From an uncultured Kineothrix sp. (GTDB lineage: Bacteria > Bacillota > Clostridia > Lachnospirales > Lachnospiraceae): a stretch of DNA of 58,325 nucleotides. Of the stretch, positions 22,484 to 30,061 are shown in pieces. A program made the position numbers and the translations under genes. The stretch covers positions 1 to 58,325 of the forward strand of contig CAJUMD010000004.1 of assembly GCA_910587275.1 (NCBI GenBank). The letters run 5' to 3'. Every line of letters starts with the position of its first letter. The stretch's first letter is position 1. The notes beneath the pieces were generated by a model that did not search any database, was not told the DNA's origin, and saw only the letters and a program-made list of their open reading frames with translations.

Positions 22484-25066
22484 ATGAGTGAACATATAAG
22501 AGAGAGTATGTATATGGATAAAAATGTGACAAAGCTGATACGGCGTGGCTTCTTAAGTATAATGATTATCTGTGTGGTGGTATTTGTTTTGTTGACGGCT
22601 TTTATGTCGAAAAAAACGGAAGAATCCATTGTGGAAGTAAGCGATATTTACATGTCCGAAATGAATATGCAAATCCAGCAGAAATTCAGCGCCATTATGG
22701 GTCTTTGCCTGGACAGGGTGGAAGGAATCATAAAAGGAACGCCGCCTTCGGAAATGGAAATTACGGACGGAATGCTGGAAGTCATGCGGAAAGATGCCCA
22801 AATAAGAAATTTTACATGGCTCGGACTGTACACGTCGGAGGATGAGATACAGACGGTTTACGGCGGAGAAATGCTGATTGACGGAGAAGAAGACATCCGC
22901 CATTATTTGGATTTGGACGGAAAGGTGATTACGAGGGGAACCGACAGCAGCGGGAATAAGATACTCCTGCTGGGCGTAACGGTGGAATACCAGCTAAAGA
23001 ATGGGGGCAGGAGTATTGCGCTCATTGCGGGCATTCCCATGGATTTCCTGAAGGATTCCCTCTTTTTGGATGAAGAAAAAGCGACATTGTATTCCCATGT
23101 GATCGATTCTTCCGGGAATTTTATCATACGCAGCAGCGATGCATACCGTGAGAATTATTTTGACCGGATAAGGGAAGAATATGAGGAGCTGGACGGCAAG
23201 GTGGCGGAGAATTATGTACAGGAGCTGCAGGCGGCCATAGATGCAGGCATGGATTATTCCACCCTTTTCCTGACGAAGGGGAAGGTACAGCATTTGTATT
23301 GTTCCCCGCTTTCGGAAAATGCACAGTGGTACCTGATTACGAATATGCCCGAAGGCGTTTTGGATGAGTCCATTACAAAGCTGGATTCCATGCGTACGTT
23401 AATCATGATTGGTTCTGCAGCGGCCATTATGTTAGCCATGTCGGTAATTTTTATTCTTTATTATAAACTTTCGCAGCAGCAGATGAAAAATCTGGTGGCG
23501 GCGCAGAGGGAAGCCGTTGCCGCAAATATGGCAAAGAGTGAGTTCCTGTCCAATATGAGCCATGATATCCGTACTCCGATGAACGCCATCATCGGAATGA
23601 CGGAAATTGCGCTCCGCAATATGCAGGACAGCCTGCGGGTGGAGGATTGTCTGCATAAGGTAAAGCTGTCCAGTAAGCATCTGCTTGGCTTGATTAACGA
23701 TGTGCTGGATATGTCCAAGATTGAGAGCGGGAAAATGACGCTCAGTATGGAGCCGATGTCTTTGCGGGAAACCATGGATGATATTGTCAATATCATACAG
23801 CCGCAGATAAAAGAGCGGAAACAGTACTTTGATATTTTTATTGATAAAATCATAGCGGAAGTGGTATTTTGCGACAGTGTCCGTCTCAATCAGGTATTGT
23901 TGAATTTCCTGTCCAACGCGGTGAAATTCACGCCGGAGGGAGGAAGAATTGAAGTACGCCTGTTCCAGGAGGCGTCGCCAAAGGGAGAGGAATACGTAAG
24001 GACCCATTTCCGTGTGACGGATACCGGTATCGGTATGTCGGAGGAGTTCCAAAGGAAGATTTTCGATACGTTTACGCGGGAAGAAACGGACCAGGTGCAT
24101 AAGATTACCGGAACCGGTCTTGGCATGGCAATTACGAAGTGTATCGTGGATCTGATGGGCGGAACCATTGAGCTGCACAGCGGACAGGGAAAAGGAAGTG
24201 ATTTCCATGTAACCGTGGACTTGAAGAAGGAGCAGGTTAGGGAAGAAGACATGAAACTGCCGCCATGGAGGATTTTAGTGGTGGATGACAATGAAATGCT
24301 CTGTTCCAGTGCGGCGATTAATTTGGAGGAATTGGGTGTTCATGCGGAATGGATGACGGACGGGAGGAAAGCGCTTGACCGCATCGAGGAACGCAATAAG
24401 GAAAACAGGGATTACCAGTTTGTGCTGATTGACTGGAAGATGCCGCTGATGGACGGGATGGAAATGGTGCGCGAATTGAGAAAGCGCGTCGGAAAAGAAA
24501 TTCCGGTATTCCTGATGTCCGCCTATGACTGGGGGGAAATTGAGGAAGACGCGAAAGCAGCATGTATCGAAGGATTCATTCCGAAGCCCCTGTTTAAATC
24601 CACGCTGTATGAGCATTTGAGTAAGTATGTGGACGGTTTCAGGGAGGAAACCGAGGAGAAGGAAGAACAACTGGTGGATTTCACCGGAAAGCAGATTCTT
24701 TTATCGGAGGATATTGAGTTAAACTGGGAAATTGCCAATGAAATTCTGTCGGAAACGGGGATGCTGTTAGACAGGGCGGAGAACGGCAAGGAATGTCTTG
24801 AGATGTTTGAACGGTCGGAAGTGGGGCGTTACGATGCGATACTGATGGATATCCGTATGCCGGTCATGAACGGGTACGATGCGACCAAGGCGATCCGTGC
24901 CCTGGACCGCCCGGATAAAGACCTGCCGATTATTGCAATGACTGCCGATGCGTTTTCGGACGATGCGCAGCATTGCCTGGAGGTTGGCATGAATGCCCAC
25001 ATCCCGAAACCTTTGGATGTAAAAGAGTGTATGCGTGTGCTTTCAAAGTATTTGAATAAAGAATAG
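22484..25066 (+). CDS. Hybrid sensor histidine kinase with two receiver domains
   Basis: The product has 860 residues. Two membrane spans (about 23-43 and 307-330) enclose an extracellular Cache-like sensor of about 260 residues. A HisKA domain follows with His360 (FLSNMSHDIRTPMNAI), then HATPase (N box NFLSNAVKFTPEGG, G boxes DTGIGM and GTGLGMAI). Receiver 1 has a degenerate acidic set but Asp650 (VLIDWKMPLMDG); receiver 2 has Asp789 (ILMDIRMPVMNGYDA). There is no Hpt domain, which fits the separate Hpt gene upstream. The ligand is unknown. The ATG at 22484 has GGGGAA upstream; an in-frame ATG at 22508 is possible. Confidence 0.92.
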   Translation: MSEHIRESMYMDKNVTKLIRRGFLSIMIICVVVFVLLTAFMSKKTEESIVEVSDIYMSEMNMQIQQKFSAIMGLCLDRVEGIIKGTPPSEMEITDGMLEVMRKDAQIRNFTWLGLYTSEDEIQTVYGGEMLIDGEEDIRHYLDLDGKVITRGTDSSGNKILLLGVTVEYQLKNGGRSIALIAGIPMDFLKDSLFLDEEKATLYSHVIDSSGNFIIRSSDAYRENYFDRIREEYEELDGKVAENYVQELQAAIDAGMDYSTLFLTKGKVQHLYCSPLSENAQWYLITNMPEGVLDESITKLDSMRTLIMIGSAAAIMLAMSVIFILYYKLSQQQMKNLVAAQREAVAANMAKSEFLSNMSHDIRTPMNAIIGMTEIALRNMQDSLRVEDCLHKVKLSSKHLLGLINDVLDMSKIESGKMTLSMEPMSLRETMDDIVNIIQPQIKERKQYFDIFIDKIIAEVVFCDSVRLNQVLLNFLSNAVKFTPEGGRIEVRLFQEASPKGEEYVRTHFRVTDTGIGMSEEFQRKIFDTFTREETDQVHKITGTGLGMAITKCIVDLMGGTIELHSGQGKGSDFHVTVDLKKEQVREEDMKLPPWRILVVDDNEMLCSSAAINLEELGVHAEWMTDGRKALDRIEERNKENRDYQFVLIDWKMPLMDGMEMVRELRKRVGKEIPVFLMSAYDWGEIEEDAKAACIEGFIPKPLFKSTLYEHLSKYVDGFREETEEKEEQLVDFTGKQILLSEDIELNWEIANEILSETGMLLDRAENGKECLEMFERSEVGRYDAILMDIRMPVMNGYDATKAIRALDRPDKDLPIIAMTADAFSDDAQHCLEVGMNAHIPKPLDVKECMRVLSKYLNKE

Positions 25067-25115
25067 AAATAGGAAAATGGAACCTTTGGGAAGTAAATGG
25101 GGAAAGGAAGATTTT

Positions 25116-25152
25116 ACTCCGCAAACCGGTGGGATGTACGGGTTTGCGGAGT
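25116..25152. terminator. Hairpin between the kinase gene and lgt
   Basis: ACTCCGCAAACC (25116-25127) pairs fully with GGTTTGCGGAGT (25141-25152). It is preceded by ATTTT and lacks a clear T-tract downstream. It separates the signalling operon from lgt. Confidence 0.5.
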
Positions 25153-25173
25153 ATTCGGCTTATGGAGACAGTT

Positions 25174-25962
25174 ATGAAGAATGAATTATTTAAAATAGGA
25201 CCTTTTACCGTATACGGTTATGGACTGATGATTGCCATTGGGGTACTGGCGGCGTATGGGGTAGGGGAATACCGGGCAAGGAAATACGAGCGGGGAGAGT
25301 ATGGGAATGGAACGGACGAATCGGGGGAAATTAAGGCAGACCATGTGTTTAATTTTGTGATATGGTGCGTGGTAGGAGGTTTTCTTGGCGCGAAAGTCCT
25401 GTATTTGATTACTGATATGAAAAATATATGGGCAGACCCTTCCATTGTGTTAAATTTTGCCGACGGGTGGGTGGTATACGGCGGCATTATCGGCGGCATT
25501 CTTTCAGCCATGCTGTATTCCAGGATACATGGACTGCGTTTCCTCGCCTATTTTGACCTGCTGATTCCTTCCGTGGCGCTGGCACAGGGGTTTGGACGGA
25601 TTGGCTGTTTTTTGGCGGGCTGCTGTTACGGAAGGGAAACCGACAGTCCGTTCGCCATTGTATTCCATGAAGCAAGGTATGCGCCCAATGGGGTTGCGCT
25701 GGTACCTACCCAGTTGATTTCCAGCGGACTTGATTTCCTGAACTTTTTTGTTTTGGTTTGGCTGGCAAAACGGAAGAAGGCGGACGGACAGATTGGGGCG
25801 TTATATCTTGTGTTTTACAGCATTGGGAGGTTTGTGCTGGAATTTTACCGTGGTGATTTGATACGGGGAAGCGTGGGGGCTTTGTCTACGTCGCAGTTTA
25901 TTTCGCTGTTTACGGTGGCAGCGGGGGGATTTTTGTTCTTTTGGTGTGGGAAGAAGGAGTAG
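25174..25962 (+). CDS. lgt: Prolipoprotein diacylglyceryl transferase
   Basis: This 262-residue membrane enzyme moves diacylglycerol from phosphatidylglycerol to the lipobox Cys of lipoproteins. Seven or so spans are seen. Family marks are FTVYGYGLMIAIGVLAAYG, WVVYGGIIGGILSAML with the Tyr-Gly-Gly motif, the Lgt signature GFGRIGCFLAGCCYGRETD (read as GFGRIGCFLAGCCYG then RETD), VPTQLISS and GRFVLEFYRGD. GGAGA lies 9 nt before ATG 25174; longer starts lack a ribosome site. It modifies lipoproteins such as those at 939, 16889 and 44348. Element F lies right after its stop. Confidence 0.95.
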   Translation: MKNELFKIGPFTVYGYGLMIAIGVLAAYGVGEYRARKYERGEYGNGTDESGEIKADHVFNFVIWCVVGGFLGAKVLYLITDMKNIWADPSIVLNFADGWVVYGGIIGGILSAMLYSRIHGLRFLAYFDLLIPSVALAQGFGRIGCFLAGCCYGRETDSPFAIVFHEARYAPNGVALVPTQLISSGLDFLNFFVLVWLAKRKKADGQIGALYLVFYSIGRFVLEFYRGDLIRGSVGALSTSQFISLFTVAAGGFLFFWCGKKE

Positions 25963-25966
25963 GGGA

Positions 25967-26080
25967 GGACGCACGGGAGGGAGTTTTTTGCAGGGCGGCA
26001 GCAGCGGGATTGGCTGCCCCCCCAAAAAACTTCCTCCCGTGGGTCCCCTCATCACCATATCATTTCAGGCTGGACTGTTA
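25967..26080. repeat. Palindromic element copy F (mini version plus flank)
   Basis: Arms 25967-25990 and 26023-26046 (GGACGCACGGGAGGGAGT and its near complement) close around an inner GGCAGC/GCTGCC stem. The two-hairpin core of C and E is missing. The left arm and the inner GGGCGGCAGCAGCGGGATTG match the left arm of copy C. The flank palindrome with CATTTCAGGCTGGA follows (26058-26080), immediately before the BirA operator. Confidence 0.8.
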
Positions 26081-26086
26081 TATAAA

Positions 26087-26138
26087 TGTAAACTAAAATA
26101 ATAAAATGGTTGACAATGGAAAGGCGGCGAGGTAAACT
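26087..26138 (+). promoter_or_regulatory. BirA operator and promoter of bioYBDA
   Basis: TGTAAAC (26087-26093) and GTTGACA (26109-26115) form an interrupted inverted repeat with a 15-nt spacer, the form of biotin repressor BirA sites. The right half overlaps the -35 TTGACA (26110-26115), which is 17 nt from the -10 TAAACT (26133-26138). BirA loaded with biotinyl-AMP would block the promoter when biotin is plentiful. Confidence 0.8.
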
Positions 26139-26186
26139 ATGGGGTGTGGATATAATATGGGATGGGATGGAAGGAGAGGATGTTGT

Positions 26187-26783
26187 ATGGAGAAGGATTA
26201 TTCCGTGAAGACGTTAGGAACGGAGAGGGCGGTAAAAAAAGGGGGAAAGGCACAGGAGTTGGTATATTGCGGTATTTTTACCGCTTTGATTGCGGTGGGG
26301 GCTTTTCTTAAAGTTCCGGTTCCTGTGGTACCGTTTACGCTGCAGTTTTTGTTTACCATGCTGGCGGGGCTGCTTTTGGGCAGCAGGCTTGGGGCGGTCA
26401 GTGTGGGTGTGTATATGTTTTTGGGTTTGGCGGGATTGCCTGTTTTTACGGAAGGCGGGGGGATTTGGTATTTGCTGAAGCCCAGTTTTGGGTATATTAT
26501 CGGATTCTGTGTCGGCGCTTACGTGACGGGAAAGATAGTGGAAAGGGCGCGGAAACTGACGGTTGCAAGGTATTTGTTGGCAAACTTTACCGGACTTGCC
26601 ATTGTGTATGGCATGGGGATGGTTTATTATTATGTAATCTGCAATTATGTAATCGGTACGCCGATTGGTTTATGGCCGCTGTTTTTGTACTGTTTTCTTA
26701 TGGCGGTACCGGGAGATATCTGTCTGTGCATATTGGCGGCGTTTTTGGCGAAACGGCTAAGACCGGTGCTGCGCCGTGTTTAA
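26187..26783 (+). CDS. bioY: Biotin transporter BioY
   Basis: The 198-residue membrane protein is the substrate-binding S component of an ECF biotin importer. It has six hydrophobic segments. Marks are IFTALIAVGAFLKVPVPVVPFTLQ, FTMLAGLLLGSRLGAVSVGVY and LPVFTEGGG followed by FGYIIGFCVGAYVTG, and the late PGDICLCILAAFLAKRLRP. The energising ATPases are not in the window, so it must share EcfAAT encoded elsewhere. ATG 26187 has GGAGAGGA 8 nt upstream. It is the first gene after the BirA operator, 33 nt before bioB. Confidence 0.94.
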   Translation: MEKDYSVKTLGTERAVKKGGKAQELVYCGIFTALIAVGAFLKVPVPVVPFTLQFLFTMLAGLLLGSRLGAVSVGVYMFLGLAGLPVFTEGGGIWYLLKPSFGYIIGFCVGAYVTGKIVERARKLTVARYLLANFTGLAIVYGMGMVYYYVICNYVIGTPIGLWPLFLYCFLMAVPGDICLCILAAFLAKRLRPVLRRV

Positions 26784-26816
26784 AAAGACTGGAAAAGAAT
26801 GGGAAAGAGGATACAT

Positions 26817-27836
26817 ATGGGATTGGGAATTGGATTGACATCGGAAGGAGCGGAACCGGGGAAATCCGTGGTAAGGGAATTGGAAGGGAAAGTGTTTGCA
26901 GGGGAATCCATAAGCAGGGAGGACGCGCTGCGTTTGTTGGATGCACCTTTGGAAGAATTGGCAGGGGCGGCGGACAGAATCAGAGAACGTTTTTGCGGGA
27001 ACGCGTTTGATATGTGTACGATTATCAATGGCAAGTGCGGGAAATGTTCGGAGGACTGTAAATACTGCGCCCAAAGCGCCCATTATCATACTTCCTGCGG
27101 GGAAAGCTACGGGCTTTTGTCCACGGAAGAACTGTTGGAACAGGCAAAATATAATGACGGACGGGGGGTATTGCGGTATTCCATCGTGACTTCGGGCAGG
27201 GCTTTGCCGGATGCGGAGGTGGAGCAGGCGTGTGAAAGCATCCGTGCCATCCGCCGGGAGACGGGAATTTCGGTCTGCGTTTCTTTTGGATTGTTAAACG
27301 AGGAGCAGTTCCGCAGACTGAAAGAAGCGGGGGCATCCCGTGTGCATTGCAATTTGGAATCGTCGGAACGGTTTTTCCCGGAAGTATGCACAACCCATAC
27401 GTTTGCGGAGAAGGTGGAGACTTTAAAGGCGGCGAAACGGGCGGGACTTTCCGTTTGTTCCGGCGGAATCATGGGGCTGGGCGAGACGATGGAGGACCGG
27501 ATTGATATGGTGCTTACGGCGCGGGAACTCGGGGTAAAATCCGTTCCGGTGAACCTGCTCAACCCTATTCCGGGAACACCCTATGAAAAGAACCGGGTGC
27601 TGTCCGGGGATGAACTTTGCCGCATTACGGCGGTGTTCCGTTTCCTGATTCCCGACGGCATGATCCGTCTTGCAGGAGGACGGGGATTGGTGGGGGACAA
27701 AGGGGAAAAATGCTTCCGCAGCGGAGCGAATGCGGCGATTTCCGGCGATATGCTGACCACGGCGGGCATTACGGTGGAGACGGATATGGAATTGGTGGAA
27801 AAGCTGGGATATGAGGTAAGGATCGGAAATGAGTAG
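26817..27836 (+). CDS. bioB: Biotin synthase
   Basis: The 339-residue radical-SAM enzyme inserts sulfur into dethiobiotin. It contains the radical-SAM cluster CxxxCxxC (CGKCSEDCKYCAQSAHY), VTSGRALPDAEVEQACE, VHCNLESSERFFPEVC and NLLNPIPGTPYE; these are conserved in BioB and provide the ligands for the second [2Fe-2S] cluster (Cys in CSGGIMGLGE, Arg in IRLAGGRG). ATG 26817 has AGAGGATACAT upstream; an ATG at 26799 is less likely. The end overlaps bioD by 8 nt. Confidence 0.96.
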   Translation: MGLGIGLTSEGAEPGKSVVRELEGKVFAGESISREDALRLLDAPLEELAGAADRIRERFCGNAFDMCTIINGKCGKCSEDCKYCAQSAHYHTSCGESYGLLSTEELLEQAKYNDGRGVLRYSIVTSGRALPDAEVEQACESIRAIRRETGISVCVSFGLLNEEQFRRLKEAGASRVHCNLESSERFFPEVCTTHTFAEKVETLKAAKRAGLSVCSGGIMGLGETMEDRIDMVLTARELGVKSVPVNLLNPIPGTPYEKNRVLSGDELCRITAVFRFLIPDGMIRLAGGRGLVGDKGEKCFRSGANAAISGDMLTTAGITVETDMELVEKLGYEVRIGNE

Positions 27837-28512
27837 GAATCTTTTTATTACGGGTACGGGAACCGATGTGGGGAAAACATTTGTGAGCGGTCTGCTTGTA
27901 AAGAAGCTGAGGGAGAGCGGAAGGGATGCCGCCTATTATAAAGCGGCGATGAGCGGCAATGCGCGCAGGGCGGACGGCAGCCTGAATCCGGGCGATGCGG
28001 TTTGGGTAAAGGAAGTATCGGGCATCGGACAGCCTTTGGAGGAGATGTGTCCGTATGTGTATGAACACGCCTATTCCCCCCATTTGGCATCGCGGCTGGA
28101 AGGAAATCCGGTGTGCATGGATGTGGTGAAAGAGAAGTTTGAAGCACTCACCGGAAAATACGGATACGTGACGGTGGAGGGCAGCGGAGGGATTCTCTGT
28201 CCCATCCGTTTTGATGAGGAGAAGATCCTGTTAGAGGATGTGGTGAAGGAACTGGGGCTTTCTTGCCTGTTGGTGGCGGATGCGGGACTTGGGACCATTA
28301 ACAGTGTGGTGCTGACGGTGGAATACATGCGCTCCAAAGGAATGGAAGTAAAGGGTTTGGTCTTTAACCGCTTCCATGAAGGGGACGTGATGGAGGAAGA
28401 CAATAAGAAAATGTGTGAATATATGACGGGACTGAAGGTTCTCGCATGCGTGAAGGAAGGGGATACACGGCTTGACATGGATGCGGAGGCACTGGCGGCA
28501 CTATATGAATAA
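27829..28512 (+). CDS. bioD: Dethiobiotin synthetase
   Basis: The 227-residue enzyme closes the ureido ring of dethiobiotin using ATP and CO2. It starts with P-loop FITGTGTDVGKTFVSGLL, then YYKAAMSGN, AYSPHLASRLEG and TVEGSGGILCPI (catalytic Lys and the second Gly-rich loop), VVADAGLGTINSVVLTVEY and VFNRF. The full length is kept. It is translated with bioB (8-nt overlap) and is followed by bioA after 62 nt. Confidence 0.96.
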   Translation: MSRNLFITGTGTDVGKTFVSGLLVKKLRESGRDAAYYKAAMSGNARRADGSLNPGDAVWVKEVSGIGQPLEEMCPYVYEHAYSPHLASRLEGNPVCMDVVKEKFEALTGKYGYVTVEGSGGILCPIRFDEEKILLEDVVKELGLSCLLVADAGLGTINSVVLTVEYMRSKGMEVKGLVFNRFHEGDVMEEDNKKMCEYMTGLKVLACVKEGDTRLDMDAEALAALYE

Positions 28513-28574
28513 CCGGACGGAGCGCGGATTTGGAGAATCAAACAGGAAATCAGGAAAAAGGACGGGAAAAAGAT

Positions 28575-29768
28575 ATGATATGGTATCCTTACGAACAGAT
28601 GAAAACAATGCGTCAGCCATATAAAATCGTGGATGCGGAGGGCGTCTATTTATACACGGAAGATGCGAAATTAATTGACTCGGTATCTTCCTGGTGGTGT
28701 ATGATTCACGGTTATAAGCATCCGGCGCTGACAAGGGCGCTAAAGGAGCAGGCGGACCGTTTTTCCCATGTGATGCTGGGTGGGCTGACCCATGAGCCGG
28801 TGCGCAGGCTTTCGGAGAAACTGCAGGAGTTTCTGCCGGGGGATTTGGATTATTGCTTTTTCTCCGATTCGGGGAGCGTGGCGGTGGAAGTGGCATTAAA
28901 AATGGCATTGCAGTTTAACACGAACCGGGGAAGCGGCAGGGATATGGTGCTGTCGCTGCGGAACGCTTATCATGGGGACACGTTTAAGGCGATGGAAGTG
29001 GGGGATGACGAGGATTACCACTTTGCCTTTGCCGATGGGGGAAAACGGGATGTGGTGCATATTCCGACCGAAATCGGGGCATTGGAAGATGCTTTTGCCA
29101 AATACCATGACCGGTTTTATTGTTTTATAGTGGAACCGCTGCTGCAGGGCGCCGGGGGTATGCGGATGTATGATGTGGCTTTTTTGAAGCGTGCCAGGGA
29201 GCTTTGTGACCGGTATGACGTGCTTTTGGTCTTTGATGAGGTGGCGACGGGATTCGGCAGGACGGGCAACCGGTTTGTTGCGGATTTAGTATGCCCGGAT
29301 ATCCTTGTGCTGGGCAAGGCGCTGACCGGCGGTTACATCGGACATGCGGTGACGGTGGCAAACCGTAAGGTGTTTGAGGGATTTTACGGTGACGATGACA
29401 GACATGCCCTGATGCACGGACCGACTTTTATGGGAAACGCGCTGGCGTGCAGTGTGGCGTTAAAGTCCATAGAGTTGTTTGAACAGGAAAATTATATGGA
29501 AAAGATCCGCAACATCGAGGCGGTAACGAAACGGGAGATGGAAGGCTTTGAAGATCCGAGGGTAAAGGAAGTGCGTGTGATGGGCGGATGCGTTTGCGTG
29601 GAGGTGCATGACGCGGAGACGCTTAAGGGTTTCCAGCAGTTTGCTTATGGCAGGGGTGTGTTCAGCCGTCCGTTTTTAAGGTATATGTATGCCATGGTTC
29701 CCTACGTAATTGGGGAGGAGGAACTGGTGCGGGTGCTGGATACGATGAAGGCGTGGTTCCGGGGATAG
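28575..29768 (+). CDS. bioA: Adenosylmethionine-8-amino-7-oxononanoate aminotransferase
   Basis: The 397-residue PLP enzyme converts KAPA to DAPA, usually with S-adenosylmethionine as amino donor. Visible are IWYPYEQMKT at the start, VSSWWCMIHGYKHPAL, FSDSGSVAVEVALKMALQF, RNAYHGDTFKAMEVGD, VFDEVATGFGRTG and the PLP-binding Lys in LVLGKALTGGYIG. ATG 28575 has AGGACGGG upstream; a TTG at 28530 is less likely. No bioF, bioW or bioC is seen, so the cell depends on an outside source of KAPA or a bioF elsewhere, or mainly on uptake by BioY. Confidence 0.95.
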   Translation: MIWYPYEQMKTMRQPYKIVDAEGVYLYTEDAKLIDSVSSWWCMIHGYKHPALTRALKEQADRFSHVMLGGLTHEPVRRLSEKLQEFLPGDLDYCFFSDSGSVAVEVALKMALQFNTNRGSGRDMVLSLRNAYHGDTFKAMEVGDDEDYHFAFADGGKRDVVHIPTEIGALEDAFAKYHDRFYCFIVEPLLQGAGGMRMYDVAFLKRARELCDRYDVLLVFDEVATGFGRTGNRFVADLVCPDILVLGKALTGGYIGHAVTVANRKVFEGFYGDDDRHALMHGPTFMGNALACSVALKSIELFEQENYMEKIRNIEAVTKREMEGFEDPRVKEVRVMGGCVCVEVHDAETLKGFQQFAYGRGVFSRPFLRYMYAMVPYVIGEEELVRVLDTMKAWFRG

Positions 29769-29787
29769 GAACACGCCTTAGGTTATC

Positions 29788-29922
29788 TTATATCAGCTTT
29801 ACAATATAAAATTTTGTCTCATCTTTTCGGTCTGCGCCGATACACCGGCTGACCATCGTCATAAAACCGATTCCCACACTGTTGCCGAAAATACCGTTCA
29901 CGTTCTCAAAAATGTTTGTCAT
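29788..29922 (-). pseudogene. MATE-type efflux transporter fragment (44 codons)
   Basis: A minus-strand frame from ATG 29922 reads TNIFENVNGIFGNSVGIGF, then MTMVSRCIGADRKDE and ends KLI before TAA. The VSRCIGAGD-like pattern is typical of the first repeat of MATE-family drug/sodium antiporters (about 450 residues). The rest of the gene is absent. GAGGGAACGGCA precedes the ATG. It is a remnant in the gap between bioA and the glp genes; the rest of 29769-30061 shows only the promoter below. Confidence 0.55.
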
Positions 29923-29991
29923 TGCCGTTCCCTCTGCAGGGTGCGTTCTATTTCCGGTTTGCGGTAATTCCCAAAGTTTTGGATAAACTCA

Positions 29992-30020
29992 TTGTGGTGC
30001 GGCAGAATATTCAGTATAAT
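29992..30020 (+). promoter_or_regulatory. Promoter of the glpA-glpB-DUF1667 operon
   Basis: TTGTGG (29992-29997) and TATAAT (30015-30020) are 17 nt apart. The leader to glpA is about 35 nt. Confidence 0.7.
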
Positions 30021-30061
30021 AAATTAAAGAAATGGGGCCGACAGGAGAAAGGAATAACGTG

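Noticed and set aside
23432..24208. Minus-strand frames opposite the hybrid kinase
   Set aside because: Kinase motifs on the plus strand are intact; these frames lack ribosome sites and domains.
29769..30061. tRNA or riboswitch in the gap before the glp operon
   Set aside because: No cloverleaf or known riboswitch core could be traced; the gap is explained by a MATE fragment and a promoter.
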